Positions 8,915-17,320 of a stretch of 64,000 bases of DNA are shown in pieces; position 1 is the stretch's first letter; every line of letters begins with the position of its first letter. The DNA comes from Legionella geestiana (GTDB taxonomy: Bacteria > Pseudomonadota > Gammaproteobacteria > Legionellales > Legionellaceae), in assembly GCF_004571195.1 (NCBI RefSeq), contig NZ_CP038271.1, positions 372,001 to 436,000 of the forward strand, in the 5' to 3' direction. Position numbers and translations under genes: made by a program. The notes beneath the pieces were generated by a model that worked only from the letters and a program-made list of their open reading frames with translations, was not told where the DNA came from and ran no database searches.

Positions 8915-9929
8915 ACGCCGTGTGCAACTTACAACGGGGCGACAAGTCCATCAAACTGGGTTAATTTTGCCCCTCGCTTGTGATTAAGAAAGCATCCAAT
9001 TGTATGCGCCAAGGTTTTTCGTCCGATTCTGCTGGTCAGGTGCCAGAGGTCGCGAGCCCTGACTTTTTGAATATGAAAGCGCTCTGTCAGTTGCCCAATC
9101 ACCGTTTCAACCAATCTGCGGGTAGATACGAGCCACTTGCTAAAATCTGAGCCGCGTGGGTCTGTCATATTGGAGCGCAGAGGCGTTTGCAGGGTAACAT
9201 TCGTATGTTGTCGGATTTGTTCCTGAAAATCTTGGCCTATCAATCCCTTATCAGCAATAATCATGCCCTGTACGTTGTCGAGATTATCCCAGACGGACTC
9301 TCGTTCATCAATGTTTGCCTGTGTGACGGTTATGGCGGTAATGACGCCTTGTGAGTCAATCAACAGATTGCCCTTGAACCCATAATAGCGCTCATTTTTT
9401 GAGGCGCAGTAGCCATAAGCGGCGGCCTCTGAGAACAACCGGGAAAAGTTAGCGCGCCTGAAGTGACAAATTGGCAAAGGAAATCCGTCAGACATATGGA
9501 GTGAGTCATTGAAGGTACCCAGTTTCCCGGCCAGCAATTTTTGAATGCTTTGCTTAACGGCCCACAACTTGGCTGATTGCCTGGCGAAGCTCGTCCTGTC
9601 TCCAAGCCCGGGAAACCAATTCTGCCAGTGTCGCTTGAAATATGACCAAATTGCCTTATCGGTATCAAGCCCGAGAAACTCGCCAACCAGCTCTATCGTG
9701 ATCACCTCGGGATCGGAGAGCCTGGGTGCAAAGCCTCGGGTTCTCAACTTTGTGATAACGGCCTTTTTGTAAAGGGAATCTATCAAACAAAAAGTACTAA
9801 TGATAAAATCCTCAACCGGCACAGCATACTCCTTGTAGTCCTGGATCGTCGGAAAATCAAGAACTTACAAAATTATGCTGTGCCTTTCAAGCATCCACTC
9901 TCTTATCCATTAAAAGTTGCACACGGCGT
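8915..9929 (-). mobile_element. IS982-family insertion sequence within trbG
   Basis: Insertion of 1015 bp with perfect 16-bp terminal inverted repeats at 8915-8930 and 9914-9929 (ACGCCGTGTGCAACTT and its complement). The target TAATTA is present on both sides, at 8909-8914 and 9930-9935, a 6-bp target duplication. One transposase gene fills nearly the whole element. The repeats and duplication are intact, which points to a recent insertion. It lies in the same orientation as the trb operon. Confidence 0.95.
8929..9822 (-). CDS. IS982-family DDE transposase
   Basis: Transposase of 297 residues, full length for the IS982 family. The N-terminal part has FAPRLSDPEVITIELVGEFL, a family hallmark. 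Candidate catalytic acids are D112 (HMSDGFPLP), D191 (GMIIADKGLIG) and E239 (TRRLVETVIGQLTERF). No frameshift or internal stop is visible, so the enzyme is probably active. It belongs to the insertion sequence that interrupts trbG. Confidence 0.93.
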   Translation of the reverse strand: MPVEDFIISTFCLIDSLYKKAVITKLRTRGFAPRLSDPEVITIELVGEFLGLDTDKAIWSYFKRHWQNWFPGLGDRTSFARQSAKLWAVKQSIQKLLAGKLGTFNDSLHMSDGFPLPICHFRRANFSRLFSEAAAYGYCASKNERYYGFKGNLLIDSQGVITAITVTQANIDERESVWDNLDNVQGMIIADKGLIGQDFQEQIRQHTNVTLQTPLRSNMTDPRGSDFSKWLVSTRRLVETVIGQLTERFHIQKVRARDLWHLTSRIGRKTLAHTIGCFLNHKRGAKLTQFDGLVAPL

Positions 9930-10135
9930 TAATTAATAGCACCGTCACGGCCGGCAACCGGCTTGCTGGTCGCCTGTCCAGTCTGCCAGCGTTTGCCGAT
10001 GGCAAGCGCAGTCTGTTCCTGCTCGTTCAGTGCCAGTGTTTTATCCGAAAAATACCGATTGGCCATGTCATCCGCCTGACCGGCGAACGCCAGGCACGGC
10101 AGCAGCAAGGCGGGTATGAGGACTCTATAGTTCAT
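9930..10135 (-). pseudogene. trbG: trbG (VirB9-like), 5' fragment with signal peptide
   Basis: N-terminal 68 residues of the VirB9-class protein. The signal peptide MNYRVLIPALLLPCLAFAG is intact and the start overlaps the trbF stop (ATGA). Reading runs into the IS target duplication and stops there (GAIN then TAA). The fragment is a secreted stub that lacks the whole beta-rich VirB9 domain. The remaining codons are at 8236-8914. Confidence 0.92.
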
Positions 10136-10827
10136 GGGGTTACTCCTGAGGTCATTTCGCGGGACCAGTTAAAATCGCGCACCAGCAAGAGGTGCGGGTT
10201 TCTTAAAAGCGTCGGATTGGAGGCATCGAGCAGTTCGCCGTTCTGATAAAGGGTCACCAGCGCTTTCATGGCGGCAGGCTTTTCTTTCAATGAGCCGTCA
10301 CGGTTTCTGACGGTTTCTATCCAGTCCACCTGCCAGGTGTGCGCGCTTTGTTGCAGAATGGCGCGAATATCGACGCTGACGGTCTCTGTAGCCGCGCGTA
10401 CAAAGGGGTTTGATTCCTGATTGTCCTGATAGAACTGATTAACCTTCGCGACTGCTGCATCCTGTCCATCGAGGTAGGCGTACACCTGAAGGACCGCCTT
10501 TCGCTGCAAATCAACATCCGGGGTCACCATGCGGATGTTCTCGATAAAATGCGCCACCGCCGTGCGCATGTCATCGACAGTCGCCTCCTGAACACGGTCC
10601 GCCCGGGTGACTGAGAGCGTGTTGCCCTGCGCATCCTGCTGAAATACCAGCGGAATAAAGCGTGACTGGCTGCCAATCGCAATAATGCCGGACACCGCCG
10701 TGACGGCTATCAGGAGACTCGCAAGGCTCACAAACTGCCAAAGCTGCAGGGATTTCATAAGGCCTGCGGTGTGGTGGTTCCAGGTCCGTCTCGCGTTCAG
10801 CCACGGGTTTGCGGGTGTTGTTTTCAT
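10132..10827 (-). CDS. trbF: TrbF/VirB8-like inner-membrane protein
   Basis: Bitopic inner-membrane protein of 231 residues, the VirB8-class assembly factor. A cytoplasmic N-terminus contains NPWLNARRTWNHHTAGLM. It is followed by a transmembrane helix (about residues 33-55) and a periplasmic NTF2-like VirB8 domain containing FIPLVFQQDAQGN and a C-terminal RNPHLLLVRDFNWSREM. Four-base overlaps with trbE upstream and trbG downstream indicate coupled translation. The gene itself is intact. Confidence 0.92.
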   Translation of the reverse strand: MKTTPANPWLNARRTWNHHTAGLMKSLQLWQFVSLASLLIAVTAVSGIIAIGSQSRFIPLVFQQDAQGNTLSVTRADRVQEATVDDMRTAVAHFIENIRMVTPDVDLQRKAVLQVYAYLDGQDAAVAKVNQFYQDNQESNPFVRAATETVSVDIRAILQQSAHTWQVDWIETVRNRDGSLKEKPAAMKALVTLYQNGELLDASNPTLLRNPHLLLVRDFNWSREMTSGVTP

Positions 10828-13358
10828 GCGCTCACTCCATAATCGTTAAGAGAAAGTCCCTTCTGCTCACACCAGGGGACAACCCAGTCATCCCCATGTC
10901 TGGCCTCAAGCTTTTTGATGGCCTCAATGGAATCCAAGTCAGTGGCACCGGCAAAAGCGAGCGCCAGTCTGCCGAGAGACAGCTCATAGAGCCTGCAGCC
11001 GGCATCACTTACAAGAAAATAATCCTGCTTCGGGCGCGCATTCGCGATGAGGTCAATCTGGCGGGGGTTCAGCCCCATCTGGCCATAGACTTTTGCGGCC
11101 TCCGGGTCTTTGGCGTGCAGGTTTGGCAGGAAAATGCGCGTGGCAGTCGATTCCACAATCACATCCAGAATGCCGGAGTTCGCGGCATGCGACAGATGCT
11201 GGGTTGCCATCAGCACCGTGCAGTTTTTCTTGGCCATGGAATCAAGCCATTCGGCAATCTTTTTGCGAAAAACGGGGTGCGCCAGCATCAGCCAGGCTTC
11301 ATCGAGGATGATGAGGGTCGGCTTTCCATCCAGTGACTGCTCAATGCGGCGGAAAAGATAGAGCAGCACCGGGAGCGCGAACTTTTCCCCAAGCGCCATC
11401 AGGTGTTCGATTTCAAAGGTCATGAAATCAGAAAGCCCCAGTGCATCGTCTTCGGCATCCAGCAGATGCCCCATCAGGCCATCGATGGTGTATTGCCGCA
11501 GGGTCTCGCGGATGGCTTCATCCTGAATCAGGAGGGTAAAATCCGAGAGGGTTTTCGAGCCGCTCTGGTGCATGGCGGCAATGGCTTTGGCACTTTCATT
11601 ACGCTGATTCGGGGTGGTATCGAGCCCATTGAGTGCGAGAATGGTATCTATCCACTCCATGGCCCAGGCCTGGTCCGAGCGGGTGGCCAGAAACTGCAGC
11701 GGCGCAAACGCAAGTTCGGTATTGCCGCCGATGGTGTAATGCGCACCTCCCGTGGCCCTGCAGGTTACATACATCGACAGGCCCTTGTCAAAGGCGTAAA
11801 TCCGCGCGTGCTGATAGCGACGCCATTGCAGCGCAATCATGGCAAGGTGCGTGGATTTACCGGAGCGGGTGGGCCCGAACACGATGGTGTGGCCTAAATC
11901 GCGGACATGCAGATTCAGGCGAAACGGGGTGTTACCGCTGGTGACGCAATGCATCAGGGGAGGCGCATGCTCCGGGAATAAGGGACACGGTGCGCGGTTT
12001 TCCCCACTCCAGATGGAACTTGTGGGCAGCAAATCGGCAAGGTTCATGGTGTTGAGCAGCGGGCGTCTGACATTCTCGACCCCGTGCCCCGGCAGGCTGC
12101 CAAGCCAGGCATCAAGGGTGTTGATGGTTTCAATGCGCGCGCTAAAGCCCAGGCTTTGCACCGTCTTTTCCAGAAAGCGCGCGCTGTGCGCCAGCGCTTC
12201 ACGGCTTTCATGCATCAAGACAATCACCGCCGTGTAATACCCCTGCGCGACCAGACCTGAATTGGTTTCTGCCATGGCGGCCGCTGCATCCTGCACCATG
12301 TTCAGCGCGTCTTCATCGACAACGCCGCTGGAGGTATTAAACACCTGGTCAAAAAAGCCGCGTACTTTCTGTTTCCACTTCTTACGGAATTTATCAAGGT
12401 GCGCAAGGGCTTCGTGCGTATCCATGAAAATGAACCGCGTACTGAAGCGATAGGCAACGGCCACTTCAGAAAGCGCCCCAAGAATGCCCGGATACGATTC
12501 ACCGGGAAACCCCTCGATGGCGATGCACTGCACGTAATGGCGTCCAATTTTGGGTACAACACCGCCCCAGAGTTCCTGACCGGCAAGGAGTGCATCGAGG
12601 TATATCGGATGTTTGGGCAGCAGCACGGGCTGGTGGATGCCGGTGGCGCAATACTGCAGGTGTTCAAGGAACGCTTCACAGAGAGCGACCTGCCCATCCG
12701 GCAGAACCGTTTCCTCGGCTTTGAGCCGCTGCAGGATAAAGGCGAGGCTCAGGCGCGATTCAATGTTCGCGCAATGGCGCGAAAACTCCGCCATCAACTG
12801 GCGAGTTTGAGCCTTGCGCGACACCTTTTGCGCCGCATCCTCAAACATCAGCTCGACAAAACGCTGTTGCGCAATCACCGGCGGGAACCAGGTGAGCGTC
12901 AGCACAAATTCACTTTCAAAACGCGTCCCCGCCGACTCAAACAGCCGGCGGCGTTCCTCATCCACCGCGGCAGACACCTTGTCCGGGAAATGCGAAAGTC
13001 GGCGTTCACTGTAATGGGGAGCCGCTTTGCGTTTGGCATCCACATGCACCATCCAGCCACTGCCAAGGCCTGCCAGCGCCTGATTTATCCGAAACGCCAC
13101 CATTTCCCGTGCAGCATCGGTGCTGCCCATGGCATCAGTTCCAAAAAACCGCCAGGCGGCCATGAAAGCACCGTTTTTGCCAATCACAACGCCATCGTCC
13201 ACAACCGCGGCATAGTTCAGCAAATCCACAAAACCGGCCTGCGTCTGGCGATGGCGCTTGAGCGCCACATCGCGACTGGCAATGCGCACCTGCCAGAGCA
13301 GAACCGACAGCAGCGAGAGGGCGAACAGCGAAAAAAGTGCGGTCGTTAAAAGCATCAT
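10824..13358 (-). CDS. trbE: TrbE/VirB4-like transfer ATPase
   Basis: Large ATPase of 844 residues that powers pilus assembly and substrate movement at the inner membrane. An N-terminal hydrophobic helix (about residues 5-25) is followed by the VirB4/CagE N-domain. The RecA-like ATPase domain has Walker A FGPTRSGKSTH near residue 490 and Walker B PTLIILDEAWLML near residue 684. Length and motif spacing are normal for TrbE. It overlaps trbD and trbF by four bases each. The frame is uninterrupted. Confidence 0.95.
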   Translation of the reverse strand: MMLLTTALFSLFALSLLSVLLWQVRIASRDVALKRHRQTQAGFVDLLNYAAVVDDGVVIGKNGAFMAAWRFFGTDAMGSTDAAREMVAFRINQALAGLGSGWMVHVDAKRKAAPHYSERRLSHFPDKVSAAVDEERRRLFESAGTRFESEFVLTLTWFPPVIAQQRFVELMFEDAAQKVSRKAQTRQLMAEFSRHCANIESRLSLAFILQRLKAEETVLPDGQVALCEAFLEHLQYCATGIHQPVLLPKHPIYLDALLAGQELWGGVVPKIGRHYVQCIAIEGFPGESYPGILGALSEVAVAYRFSTRFIFMDTHEALAHLDKFRKKWKQKVRGFFDQVFNTSSGVVDEDALNMVQDAAAAMAETNSGLVAQGYYTAVIVLMHESREALAHSARFLEKTVQSLGFSARIETINTLDAWLGSLPGHGVENVRRPLLNTMNLADLLPTSSIWSGENRAPCPLFPEHAPPLMHCVTSGNTPFRLNLHVRDLGHTIVFGPTRSGKSTHLAMIALQWRRYQHARIYAFDKGLSMYVTCRATGGAHYTIGGNTELAFAPLQFLATRSDQAWAMEWIDTILALNGLDTTPNQRNESAKAIAAMHQSGSKTLSDFTLLIQDEAIRETLRQYTIDGLMGHLLDAEDDALGLSDFMTFEIEHLMALGEKFALPVLLYLFRRIEQSLDGKPTLIILDEAWLMLAHPVFRKKIAEWLDSMAKKNCTVLMATQHLSHAANSGILDVIVESTATRIFLPNLHAKDPEAAKVYGQMGLNPRQIDLIANARPKQDYFLVSDAGCRLYELSLGRLALAFAGATDLDSIEAIKKLEARHGDDWVVPWCEQKGLSLNDYGVSA

Positions 13359-13654
13359 CCGTAAGGCCCTCCGTGCCGGCGAAAAGGCGTTGCACGTGCC
13401 GGGTAGTACGCCTGATAGTTACGATGGCGCAGGTAAACCGCTCTCAGCATCGGGTCGGCCTTTGCCATCAGTCGCAGTGCCCAGAGCGCGCCAAACCACA
13501 GCGCGACTCCCACAATCACTGCCCGCCAATCCTGAGCCGCAAAGACAAGAACGGCGGCCAGCAGGCCCGAGAACATCACCAGCTCGCGGTCACCGCCCAT
13601 GAACAGACTCGGGCGGTTGGCGGCTTTGCGGATGGGAACCGTGCGCAGGCTCAT
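13355..13654 (-). CDS. trbD: TrbD/VirB3-like membrane protein
   Basis: Small inner-membrane protein of 99 residues with two adjacent hydrophobic segments (about residues 26-60), a VirB3-class feature. The start RTVPIRKAANRPSLFMGGDRE, shortened here to its core PIRKAANRPSLFMGGDRE, is typical of TrbD proteins. VirB3-like proteins work with the VirB4 ATPase in pilus biogenesis, and trbE follows directly with a four-base overlap. Confidence 0.9.
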   Translation of the reverse strand: MSLRTVPIRKAANRPSLFMGGDRELVMFSGLLAAVLVFAAQDWRAVIVGVALWFGALWALRLMAKADPMLRAVYLRHRNYQAYYPARATPFRRHGGPYG

Positions 13655-14013
13655 GGCGTGACTCCGACTTCAACACCTGTTGGTGGTGTGATTTCAGCCC
13701 CCTTCCCGGTAATCGCGGTATACGTGTTTTGTGCCGCCACAACGAAGGAAAGCACCAGTACCATAAAAATCAGCGTGCGCATGAAGCCGTTCATGTCACC
13801 ACCAAAGATAAGTGCCGCACCCGCCGCCACCAGCCCGATAATCGCCACCGTAAAAGCAAAGGGACCGGTAATGGAATTGCGGATTTTCGTTAACCAGCCA
13901 TCAAACGGCAGTCCGCCGCCCGAGGTACTGGCCGCGAGCGACGGTTCAGCAGCCAGCAGCAGCATCAGGGCAAGCCCCGCGAGCATGAAGGTGCGATAGT
14001 GAGCGTTTGGCAT
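13651..14013 (-). CDS. trbC: TrbC/VirB2-like prepilin
   Basis: Pilin precursor of 120 residues. It has a long signal peptide (about residues 1-28, ending near AEPSLAAS) and two hydrophobic helices separated by a short loop (AGAALIFGGDMNGFMRTL), the VirB2/TrbC pattern. In RP4, TraF cleaves and cyclises the pilin, and a TraF homologue is present at 1429-1956. A strong AAGGAG Shine-Dalgarno precedes the ATG, so translation does not depend on the 68-base overlap with trbB. Confidence 0.92.
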   Translation of the reverse strand: MPNAHYRTFMLAGLALMLLLAAEPSLAASTSGGGLPFDGWLTKIRNSITGPFAFTVAIIGLVAAGAALIFGGDMNGFMRTLIFMVLVLSFVVAAQNTYTAITGKGAEITPPTGVEVGVTP

Positions 14014-14971
14014 GTGTACTCCTTGTCAGAGGTTGAGTGAGATAATGACCCTGTTCAAATCCATTTATCTGGAGGATGTCCTCCACGCGCCGCCCCGCTC
14101 GGGTGCGGGCAATGTGCACCACACAATGCACCGCTTCAGCAATCAGCGGTTCAATGTCTATCGGGGCGGCGGTGTTTCTTGAAATCAGCGACTTTAGACG
14201 GGTGAGTCCCGCCCTCGCGCTGTTGGCGTGCAGGGTGGCAACCCCGCCTTCGTGCCCGGTGTTCCATGCATCGAGTAAATCCAGCGCCTCGGCACCCCGA
14301 ACCTCGCCCACGAGAATCCGGTCAGGGCGCATCCTGAGCGTGGTTTTCAGCAATGCCGTCATCGAAACTTCCGGGCTCGTGTGGTACTGCACGGCGTTTT
14401 CGGCCTTGCAGCAGATTTCGCCCGTATCTTCGATAATGACAATGCGCTCAGATGGATTCAGCGCCACCATTTCGCCAATGATGGCGTTAGTGAGGGTGGT
14501 TTTTCCCGAACCCGTGCCGCCAATCACCAAGATATTGCGATGACGGGCTACCGCGTCCTTTAGGGCCTCGGCCTGCGTTTCTGTCATAATGCCGTCACGC
14601 ACATAATCTTCGAGTGCAAACACGGCAATGGCTTTCTTGCGAATGGCAAAGACCGGAGAGGACACCACAGGCGGGAACTGGGCGGCAAAACGTGAACCGT
14701 CAATCGGCAGTTCACACTCCAGCAGCGGTTGATGGCGCGTCACCTCCTTGCCGTGAAAACCAGCCACGGTACGAATCAGCGCATCCGCGCGGGCGGCTGA
14801 CAGCGTACCAATTACCCGCATCGGCTCACCCAGACGCTCCTGCCAGAGTCTGCCATCGGCGTTCAGCATGATTTCCACGGTTTTAGGGTCGGCAAGCGCA
14901 CTCGCGAGGGTGTCGCCAAAGTCTCGCGCCAGCTTCTCGCACGCCCGGGTTTTGACCGTCAGAACGTCCAT
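13946..14971 (-). CDS. trbB: TrbB/VirB11-like traffic ATPase
   Basis: Cytoplasmic hexameric ATPase of 341 residues. Walker A GGTGSGKTTLTNAI lies near residue 155, a Walker B/Asp box RIVIIEDTGEICC follows, and further motifs RMRPDRILVGEVRGAEALD and TGHEGGVATLHANSA complete the VirB11 set. I set the start at MDVLTVKT (14971), eleven bases after the lvrC stop, although the frame is open to 15100. The last 22 codons are read through the trbC start region. This 68-base overlap is long for this operon, and the C-terminal residues after NGFEQGHYL look non-conserved, so a late frameshift is possible. Confidence 0.93.
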   Translation of the reverse strand: MDVLTVKTRACEKLARDFGDTLASALADPKTVEIMLNADGRLWQERLGEPMRVIGTLSAARADALIRTVAGFHGKEVTRHQPLLECELPIDGSRFAAQFPPVVSSPVFAIRKKAIAVFALEDYVRDGIMTETQAEALKDAVARHRNILVIGGTGSGKTTLTNAIIGEMVALNPSERIVIIEDTGEICCKAENAVQYHTSPEVSMTALLKTTLRMRPDRILVGEVRGAEALDLLDAWNTGHEGGVATLHANSARAGLTRLKSLISRNTAAPIDIEPLIAEAVHCVVHIARTRAGRRVEDILQINGFEQGHYLTQPLTRSTHAKRSLSHLHARGACPDAAAGC

Positions 14972-14981
14972 ATCAGTGCCC

Positions 14982-15233
14982 TCACGCGGCGGCTTTACGA
15001 AAGCGTTTGATAAGGCGGTCAACCACGCTTTCTTTGGGAGAAAGTTCCTCCAGATACGCCTGCCCCTCCTGCTCGCGCCAAATACGTTGCTGAATTTCAT
15101 CCCTATGGATGCTCATCGACCTCGGGGCATCAAAGGCAAGTCGCACCTCGCCTCCCTGAGAGCCGAGCACGGTGCAATACACTTCTTCACCAATCACGAC
15201 CGACTCGCCGGCCTTTCTTGTCAAAATCAGCAT
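14982..15233 (-). CDS. lvrC: CsrA-family RNA-binding regulator (LvrC)
   Basis: CsrA/RsmA paralogue of 83 residues carried on the element. It starts with the canonical MLILTRKAGESVVIGEEV and keeps the RNA-binding SIHRDEIQQRI segment near residues 41-51. Compared with chromosomal CsrA, the C-terminus is longer and basic (VDRLIKRFRKAAA). CsrA-like genes next to lvrA and lvrB are a hallmark of Legionella conjugative elements, where they repress or time transfer functions after transcription. It overlaps the lvrB stop by 7 bases and precedes trbB by 10. Confidence 0.92.
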   Translation of the reverse strand: MLILTRKAGESVVIGEEVYCTVLGSQGGEVRLAFDAPRSMSIHRDEIQQRIWREQEGQAYLEELSPKESVVDRLIKRFRKAAA

Positions 15234-15700
15234 GATGTTTTCCTTGTTGGCTGGTTTAAAATTTCTCGGATATTCGCAAGATGACGGCGTGCCACTTCAG
15301 GGCTCGCACGCTCGGCAGGTTGCGTATCCCGGTACATCTTTTGAGCCCGCTCCTGCATGCGGCAAAACTCAATCACCTGCGAGAGGGTCGGCGGCTTCTC
15401 ACACGTACTGCGCGCCGCCTCAATCGCGTTGTTCACCATGGTGTCGTCAAACCGGCGCAGGCCATCTTCCCATTCACGTTTGGCAAACGTGATAAACGCC
15501 TCGCTCTTGTACTGGCTTTGCCACAGATGCCCGTAAATCACCGCAAACCGGCTGAAAAGCCGCTCAATGCGCTTACTGACCGGCTTTACGCTGTCGGAAG
15601 TCGTAGACGTTGCCTTTTGGGGCTTCTGGCTCGCTGTCGTCTGAGAGGTCGTACCAGCTCTGATGGTCGTGAGATTGAGTAACTGTCCTGCGTGCTGCAT
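15227..15700 (-). CDS. lvrB: LvrB-like protein of the ICE regulatory module
   Basis: Predicted soluble protein of 157 residues with an extended polar N-terminus and a helical C-terminal domain (ERLFSRFAVIYGHLWQSQY and PTLSQVIEFCRMQERAQ). That domain resembles small loader or replication-accessory proteins of phages and plasmids. The start lies inside the 3' end of lvrA (128-base overlap), and AGGAGAAGC precedes the ATG. Position between lvrA and a csrA-like gene identifies it as LvrB. The biochemical role is unknown. Confidence 0.78.
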   Translation of the reverse strand: MQHAGQLLNLTTIRAGTTSQTTASQKPQKATSTTSDSVKPVSKRIERLFSRFAVIYGHLWQSQYKSEAFITFAKREWEDGLRRFDDTMVNNAIEAARSTCEKPPTLSQVIEFCRMQERAQKMYRDTQPAERASPEVARRHLANIREILNQPTRKTSC

Positions 15701-16460
15701 GCTGCTTCTCCTGTGTTACGGCTTGTGATAATTCGTCTTCCCAGCATCGCTGCGCGAGCCAGTTGGCAGCGTATTTCCATTTCGGCTGCCACTGCCCGGC
15801 TGCAATCAATGCGTTTCGGTGGTGAATCTGGTTGTCGAGTGCCTGCATGATGCGGGTAAAGAGCGAGGCATCCGGCTGAAGGCGCATGAAAGCGTCTTTC
15901 GCCGCCCCATGGGATTTTTTCTCGGGATAAAGCTGCCAGAACTGATCAAAGCGGGATAACAAACACACATAATTATCTTCTTTATATAGAGGTATGGCGG
16001 CTTTTGGGGGTATGGGTGTGTCGGCATTTTGGGGTGAGTCATCGAAAATCGGATTATATTCAGTATGTTGCTGATACGTGGGTATGTCGGCTTTCTGTGA
16101 CGGGTTTGTGACGGCTTTATTTTGGACAAAATAACCCAGAGTCGCTAATTTACACTTCACAATCAGCCTCTGATCATCACTCTGAATATCTACCAGACCA
16201 ACCCGTTCAAGAGAGGAGATTGCCCTTCTTATCTGTGCGCGAGAATAAGTCGTGCTCTTGATGCCTTGGTGGGGTTCAACATAAAGCTGTTCTGCTATTG
16301 ACTGGTAGCTGATCCGACGCATAACTCCAGCGACACCGTTCTTCCTATCCATAAAAGGGCGTATCCCTCGAAAATACACAATCTGCTGTTGATGTGGGAG
16401 CCCACAAAGTGCATCGAGCTCGGCCTTGTTAATACTGAAATCACTCATACTCCATTCCAT
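15573..16460 (-). CDS. lvrA: LvrA-like protein with replication-initiator features
   Basis: Protein of 295 residues. The N-terminal part looks like a winged-helix replication or phage regulatory domain (YFRGIRPFMDRKNGVAG, then SRAQIRRAISSLERVGLV). The C-terminal part, FDQFWQLYPEKKSHGAAKDA with WKYAANWLAQRCWEDE, resembles the tail found in many phage replication and helicase-loading proteins. It is the first gene of the minus-strand transfer operon and is divergent from the repressor gene. An internal ATG at 16448 is an alternative start. Base composition shifts to AT-rich in its 5' half compared with the trb genes. Confidence 0.78.
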   Translation of the reverse strand: MEWSMSDFSINKAELDALCGLPHQQQIVYFRGIRPFMDRKNGVAGVMRRISYQSIAEQLYVEPHQGIKSTTYSRAQIRRAISSLERVGLVDIQSDDQRLIVKCKLATLGYFVQNKAVTNPSQKADIPTYQQHTEYNPIFDDSPQNADTPIPPKAAIPLYKEDNYVCLLSRFDQFWQLYPEKKSHGAAKDAFMRLQPDASLFTRIMQALDNQIHHRNALIAAGQWQPKWKYAANWLAQRCWEDELSQAVTQEKQHAARRTVTQSHDHQSWYDLSDDSEPEAPKGNVYDFRQRKAGQ

Positions 16461-16603
16461 TGATAATTCGTTTTAGGGTTTGTCTTGTGGTATGGTTACC
16501 AAAATGAGCGTTAGTGTTTACTCTTTCTGTGTGCTTTTATAATGGTAACACGTTTCGTGCTACTGTCAACTGTTGCAATTTAATTAATCATTTGACTATC
16601 ACT
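16461..16603. promoter_or_regulatory. Divergent lvrA/lvrR control region with candidate operators
   Basis: AT-rich 143-base gap between divergent genes for the transfer operon and a CI/LexA-type repressor. Two similar short dyads are visible: TGGTTACCA at 16493-16501 and TGGTAACAC at 16543-16551, about 50 bases apart. Paired operators controlling both directions would fit a phage-like switch. No convincing -35/-10 pair could be assigned by eye. Confidence 0.5.
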
Positions 16604-17275
16604 ATGAATATCAAAGAGAAAATAGGGCAAAGAATTCTGGCAGCGAGAATGGCGAAGAATCTAACCAGGAAAAGTCTGGCTGAGTTAACGGAAGACCTGA
16701 CTGTTTCCCGTATCAACAATTACGAGCGCGGTGACAGAACTCCCGGCCCTCAGGAAATTAAACAACTGTCAAAAGCGCTCGATGTTTCACCTGCATACTT
16801 GATGTGTCTTTCAGATGAAGTTCAAGCAAATAATGTTGCTGGTCTTGGGGCTTTTATTCCTGTCCTGAGTTATTCACAAGCTTACAATTTCTCAAGCTAT
16901 ATCAATCAGATTAAGAGTCATAAACATGACCAAAGCTTGAATTTCATTCCGGTAAGCTCGGAACTGCTGTCAAGACTTGGTGAGAATGCATTCGCCCTCT
17001 GCATCACGGATGACAGCATGGAACCAGAAATCCGGGTCAATGATCTTCTGTTTATCAGCCCAAATACCAAGCCAAAACCAGGCCGGTATGTTGTTGCAAA
17101 ACTTTCTCAGGAAAATGAGGTTATTATAAGAAAATACAAACAAGTTTCAGCATCACAAGATACCTGCAACTTTGAGTTAATTGCCAATAATGATAATTGG
17201 GCGACAATTAAATCAAGTGATATCAATATCAGCGACATACTCGGAACAGCTATTTACCTCTTTAGAGACATCTAG
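16604..17275 (+). CDS. lvrR: XRE/S24 autocleaving-type repressor (LvrR-like)
   Basis: Phage-type repressor of 223 residues. An XRE helix-turn-helix (about residues 7-66, RKSLAELTEDLTVSRINNYE) is joined by a linker to an S24 peptidase domain. Likely self-cleavage elements are A79-G80 in NNVAGLGAF, nucleophile S138 in TDDSMEPEI and a lysine at K177 in VIIRKYK. This is the LexA/CI/SetR architecture, so RecA-stimulated self-cleavage and SOS-induced transfer are plausible. I chose the ATG at 16604 (MNIKEKIG), where the HTH begins. Upstream codons to 16514 look non-coding. It is divergent from lvrA, as expected for LvrR. Confidence 0.85.
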   Translation: MNIKEKIGQRILAARMAKNLTRKSLAELTEDLTVSRINNYERGDRTPGPQEIKQLSKALDVSPAYLMCLSDEVQANNVAGLGAFIPVLSYSQAYNFSSYINQIKSHKHDQSLNFIPVSSELLSRLGENAFALCITDDSMEPEIRVNDLLFISPNTKPKPGRYVVAKLSQENEVIIRKYKQVSASQDTCNFELIANNDNWATIKSSDINISDILGTAIYLFRDI

Positions 17276-17320
17276 TCTGGTGGTAAAATACCCTTCTTGA
17301 TATTTGATTGAAATGGCTCA

